From the NCBI RefSeq assembly GCF_000738005.1, contig NZ_JHAL01000002.1, positions 124,001 to 188,000 on the forward strand: DNA of 64,000 nucleotides, given 5' to 3'. Position numbers and translations under genes: made by a program. This document shows positions 61,027-64,000 of this stretch, one piece after another. How positions within the stretch are numbered: position 1 is the first letter of the stretch; each line of letters opens with the position of its first letter. This stretch comes from Bifidobacterium crudilactis. GTDB taxonomy: Bacteria; Actinomycetota; Actinomycetes; Actinomycetales; Bifidobacteriaceae. The notes beneath the pieces were generated by a model. It did not search any database, was not told the DNA's origin, and worked only from the letters and a program-made list of their open reading frames with translations.

Positions 61027-64000
61027 GTGGCGGAAACAAAGGATAATGCTGGTAGATGCGAGCAGCAGCGGATACTTGACTTCTGGTTCATGGTAGAAAT
61101 GTTCTCACCGCAGCAAACACCTCGTCTTGATCGCAGAAATGGGGTGGTGAACCTCATTGATGAGGAAGAGCCGTGGGGCAATAGTGCTGCTCCTGTGAGA
61201 AAACGGATAGAGAAGCAGCGGCAAAGCATGAGTAAGTCTCCTTCAGCCATCTTTCAACACAGAGTTCACTTGGGTATGTATTCGATAGCGGACGTATATC
61301 GAGAAGTCGAGAAGGTATATCCCCCTGATCCGGACTCGTATGAGGAACGAAACGATACCGAATGCACGATGGCCTTTTTGATAATTGACGATACAGGTAA
61401 ATATGTGCCTGATTCCTTCGTACTATCTACTGCTGCTTGGGCAGTTGGACAGTTATCGCATTCGCCAGCCGGAGTTCCCCTGTATAAGAAGGGTTTTGAT
61501 GCGGCAGAGGCTTCTTTGGCTGAAACCGTGGAGCGAATGTTGGTACGGACGCCATCCGTTCACGGAGACGATTCAATATCTCAGGTTAACGGTGTCAGGA
61601 AGGCTATGGACGCCGATGTTGAGGACAATACATACGGGGAGAGGGCACAACAAGAACCGATCCGCGCAGAAGAATTACGTTCGCTTCTAACGCGCATCGC
61701 GCATTCCCTTGGCATCTCGGATACCTTGTCTCCTAAGGGTGTGAGAGTTGATACTGTTTCAGTGTCGACCAAATCGACTGACGTGGAACCGCAATTTCTC
61801 AATAGCTTTTACCTTAAGGATCTGGCATCACTGGCCCCAATCGTGCCGAGTCTCTCGCAGAGATCCGCGATTAGGCGTTACTTGATGCCAAACGATTGTG
61901 CTGCAAAGATACCGAGAGTCGATGTCCACGGTGGGCTCGACGAGGTTTACCGTGGAACACGTCCTGAGAGCATTCCCTTAGGTCGGTGGCCTGCCAAGGA
62001 AACGCAGCCGCTGGTGTTGAGTCAGCAGTTTGCCGTCAACTCCATTCTGGACTCACTCTCGGGGAATCCGGGGATTGTGGGAGTCAATGGGCCGCCAGGT
62101 ACGGGGAAAACCACCATGTTGCGTGATTTGATGGCAGATTTGATTGTTCGTCGGGCAATTAAATTGATGACGTTGGAAAAGCCAGCGCAAGCCTTCGCTA
62201 GCAAGCCACTGATCAGTAAGTTCCAAGATCATCGCTATGTTGCATACCCTTTACGCCCAGAGTTCTCAGGCTTCGAGATCGTACTTGCTTCTGCCAATAA
62301 TGGTGCAGTTGAGAACGTATCCATGGAAATTCCCCGTCTTGATGCCATTGATGAGCAGTGGCATGAATTAGCTGGGGATGTGGATTATTTCCAGGATTTG
62401 GGTTCGGCAATTCTGAATACAGACGATAGAGGGCAGAAGGCTTGGGGCTTGCTTTCGGCGCGACTTGGGAACAAAGGGAATTGCAGCAAGTTCGCTGAGC
62501 GCTTCTACTGGCAGAAAGCGGGTCGGGAAGATGGCGTTCCAAGTGGTATGTATGAGGCGTTGAAAAAGGTTGATCAGTCGACTATTGAGTCGTGGGCGGA
62601 TGCCAAGAGTCGATTCTCAAAAGCGCTGCAAGCCAGCAAGTTTGAGCAGCAAGCTCGCCAGAGACTGTTCGACGCCACTGCAGAGATTAAGTCGTTGACT
62701 GGCGAATTATCGAAAATGCGCCGAGAATCTGCCGCTGTCGAGGCTGCCATAGCAGAGGCAAAGCATGAGGTCGATGACTGCCAGTTCAGTTGTGACCATT
62801 GGTGTGTCGAACTCAACCTGGCCAATGATCAGAGGCGACTTCACCAAGCACAGCGTCCTGGACTGTGGACCACCATCCTCAGCTTCGGTAAGGATCTTCG
62901 CAGATGGAACGAACGCGATCAGAAGCTCGCGAGCGTAATGGATCAAGCGGAAGATCAACAACGTGAAGCTCATGCAAATCAATATGGTTTGGAAATGCGT
63001 GAGCGTGATCTTAAGAAGGAGTATCGGCGAATTCGTGGGAGGATATGTTCGCAAAGCGAAAGAAAAAAAGCTTTGGAGCAAATCTGTGTTGAAGCCCAGG
63101 GTTGGCTTGGCGATAGTTTTCCCAAGTCAGAATGGTGGTCAGCCTCAGCGCGGAAAAGCAGGGAGTGTGGGAATCTTTGGACGGACAAGACTTGGAATCA
63201 TGCTCGCAGTGCTCTATTCCTAGAAGCTCTTCGACTGCAAAAGTCTTTCATACTTCATAATGCGGGTACTATGCGGAAGAATCTGGGTACCGCGGTCGGT
63301 GTTATGAAAGGTGTGCGTGTTGATGACCAGGTCGCATATGCGGCGTGGCAGTCCTTCTTCTTGACGGTACCTGTCGTATCAACCACTTTCGCCTCATTCG
63401 CAAGACTATTCTCCGGAGTTGGACACCAGCAACTAGGTTGGCTTTTGATAGACGAGGCTGGACAAGCCTCACCGCAGCAAGCAGCTGGAGCTATATACCG
63501 GGCAAAGCATGCTGTCGTGGTGGGTGACCCGAATCAACTTGAGCCAATAACTTCCATGCCTTTCAAGGCAGAGCAGGCGATTCGTCAAGGATTCGAGTTG
63601 GATGAACAGTGGTTGGTTTCTAAACAGTCTGCGCAGAGGCTCGCTGATCGAGCCACAGAGTGGGGAACCTATCTTCCCGATCCGGTGAGTGGTGAGAACT
63701 CATGGGTAGGACTACCACTGGTCGTCCATCGGAGGTGCGACGACCCCATGTTCTCAATATGCAACGAGATTGCTTACAACGATACGATGGTTATGGGGAC
63801 TTCAGAAGAAGCGAGCAAACGATTCCGTGAAAGTCATCCGAGGCTTCCTCCTTCTAAGTGGATTCATGTGCCATCCACCATGTCGAGTGGAAACTGGGTG
63901 CCCGCTGAGACAGAGCAACTATGCAAAATTCTCGACTGCCTCAGAGACAAACTGGCCTTTGATATGTCAGATGTGCTCGTAATCTGCCCGTTTCGAGATG
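61027..64000 (+). CDS. UPF1-like superfamily 1 helicase, N-terminal 991 residues (3' end outside window)
   Basis: The frame is open from GTG 61027 (AGGG 8 bases upstream; ATG 60997 is an in-frame alternative) through the last base, so the protein is at least 991 residues. Residues 1-~330 have no recognised domain. Walker A GPPGTGKTT is at 355-363, ANNGAVENVS resembles motif Ia, Walker B LLIDEAGQAS has D809-E810, and motif III GDPNQLEP is at 833-840. About 300 charged, partly coiled-coil residues (~520-700) are inserted between motifs Ia and II. Such COG1112-type helicases occur in phage-defence loci as well as in repair. It begins 97 bases after a tRNA terminator and looks AT-richer than the core genes, suggesting an island. 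Confidence 0.85.
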   Translation, partial: MAETKDNAGRCEQQRILDFWFMVEMFSPQQTPRLDRRNGVVNLIDEEEPWGNSAAPVRKRIEKQRQSMSKSPSAIFQHRVHLGMYSIADVYREVEKVYPPDPDSYEERNDTECTMAFLIIDDTGKYVPDSFVLSTAAWAVGQLSHSPAGVPLYKKGFDAAEASLAETVERMLVRTPSVHGDDSISQVNGVRKAMDADVEDNTYGERAQQEPIRAEELRSLLTRIAHSLGISDTLSPKGVRVDTVSVSTKSTDVEPQFLNSFYLKDLASLAPIVPSLSQRSAIRRYLMPNDCAAKIPRVDVHGGLDEVYRGTRPESIPLGRWPAKETQPLVLSQQFAVNSILDSLSGNPGIVGVNGPPGTGKTTMLRDLMADLIVRRAIKLMTLEKPAQAFASKPLISKFQDHRYVAYPLRPEFSGFEIVLASANNGAVENVSMEIPRLDAIDEQWHELAGDVDYFQDLGSAILNTDDRGQKAWGLLSARLGNKGNCSKFAERFYWQKAGREDGVPSGMYEALKKVDQSTIESWADAKSRFSKALQASKFEQQARQRLFDATAEIKSLTGELSKMRRESAAVEAAIAEAKHEVDDCQFSCDHWCVELNLANDQRRLHQAQRPGLWTTILSFGKDLRRWNERDQKLASVMDQAEDQQREAHANQYGLEMRERDLKKEYRRIRGRICSQSERKKALEQICVEAQGWLGDSFPKSEWWSASARKSRECGNLWTDKTWNHARSALFLEALRLQKSFILHNAGTMRKNLGTAVGVMKGVRVDDQVAYAAWQSFFLTVPVVSTTFASFARLFSGVGHQQLGWLLIDEAGQASPQQAAGAIYRAKHAVVVGDPNQLEPITSMPFKAEQAIRQGFELDEQWLVSKQSAQRLADRATEWGTYLPDPVSGENSWVGLPLVVHRRCDDPMFSICNEIAYNDTMVMGTSEEASKRFRESHPRLPPSKWIHVPSTMSSGNWVPAETEQLCKILDCLRDKLAFDMSDVLVICPFRD

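Overview
The window comes from a high-GC Gram-positive chromosome, most likely a Bifidobacterium. The pointers are: an adhE gene directly upstream of a complete S10-spc ribosomal cluster; actinobacterial forms of the ribosomal genes (a short zinc-type S14, the tiny bS22-like protein, long charged tails on L17, S5 and S3); the order nusA-infB-rbfA-truB-ribF; and a sortase-dependent pilus locus of bifidobacterial type. The species was not identified.

Layout. 1-1480 is the alcohol dehydrogenase half of adhE. 1500-2320 is non-coding and holds a terminator-like hairpin, an interspersed palindrome and an array of short hairpins. 2321-12007 is the S10-spc cluster (rpsJ to rplO), followed by secY and adk. 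14.5-31.9 kb is an accessory island between adk and infA, two genes that are usually adjacent in this group. It carries an orphan YefM/Phd-type antitoxin, a probable modification-dependent restriction enzyme, a pilus operon (two pilins and a class C sortase), a 1625-residue LPxTG surface protein with three repeated modules, hsp20 behind an HspR-type operator, an AbiEi/DUF559-like gene and an MFS transporter. 31.9-36.7 kb is the alpha operon (infA, rpmJ, rpsM, rpsK, rpoA, rplQ) and truA. 36.8-40.3 kb is a circularly permuted ATP-grasp/alpha-E fusion followed by a transglutaminase-like protein. 40.5-42.0 kb has tRNA-Ser(CGA) and an Abi_2-type HEPN gene. 42.0-50.9 kb has a putative lipoprotein, nusA, infB, rbfA, truB and ribF. 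51.0-60.7 kb has radA, a small membrane protein, bS22, rpiA, RNase HI, phosphoglucomutase, a lipid kinase and serS. tRNA-Ser(UGA) follows, and then the 5' part of a large UPF1-like superfamily 1 helicase that runs off the window.

The most unusual feature is the density of inverted-repeat families between genes. Family A is a 70-73 bp near-perfect palindrome present ten times. Base changes in one arm are matched in the other, and copies bracket single accessory genes (the AbiEi-like gene, the MFS gene, the Abi_2 gene) as well as the whole adk-infA island. Family B (about 100-125 bp, arms GTTTGTGTAGGGAT), family C (about 65-75 bp, arms CGAAACTGTGCA) and family D (arrays of short hairpins) add further copies. 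The pilus locus also has two poly-G tracts (10 G upstream of the major pilin, 8 G at the sortase start) that could switch expression.

Functionally the window joins housekeeping translation and transcription genes with surface-adhesion and defence modules inserted between the operons.
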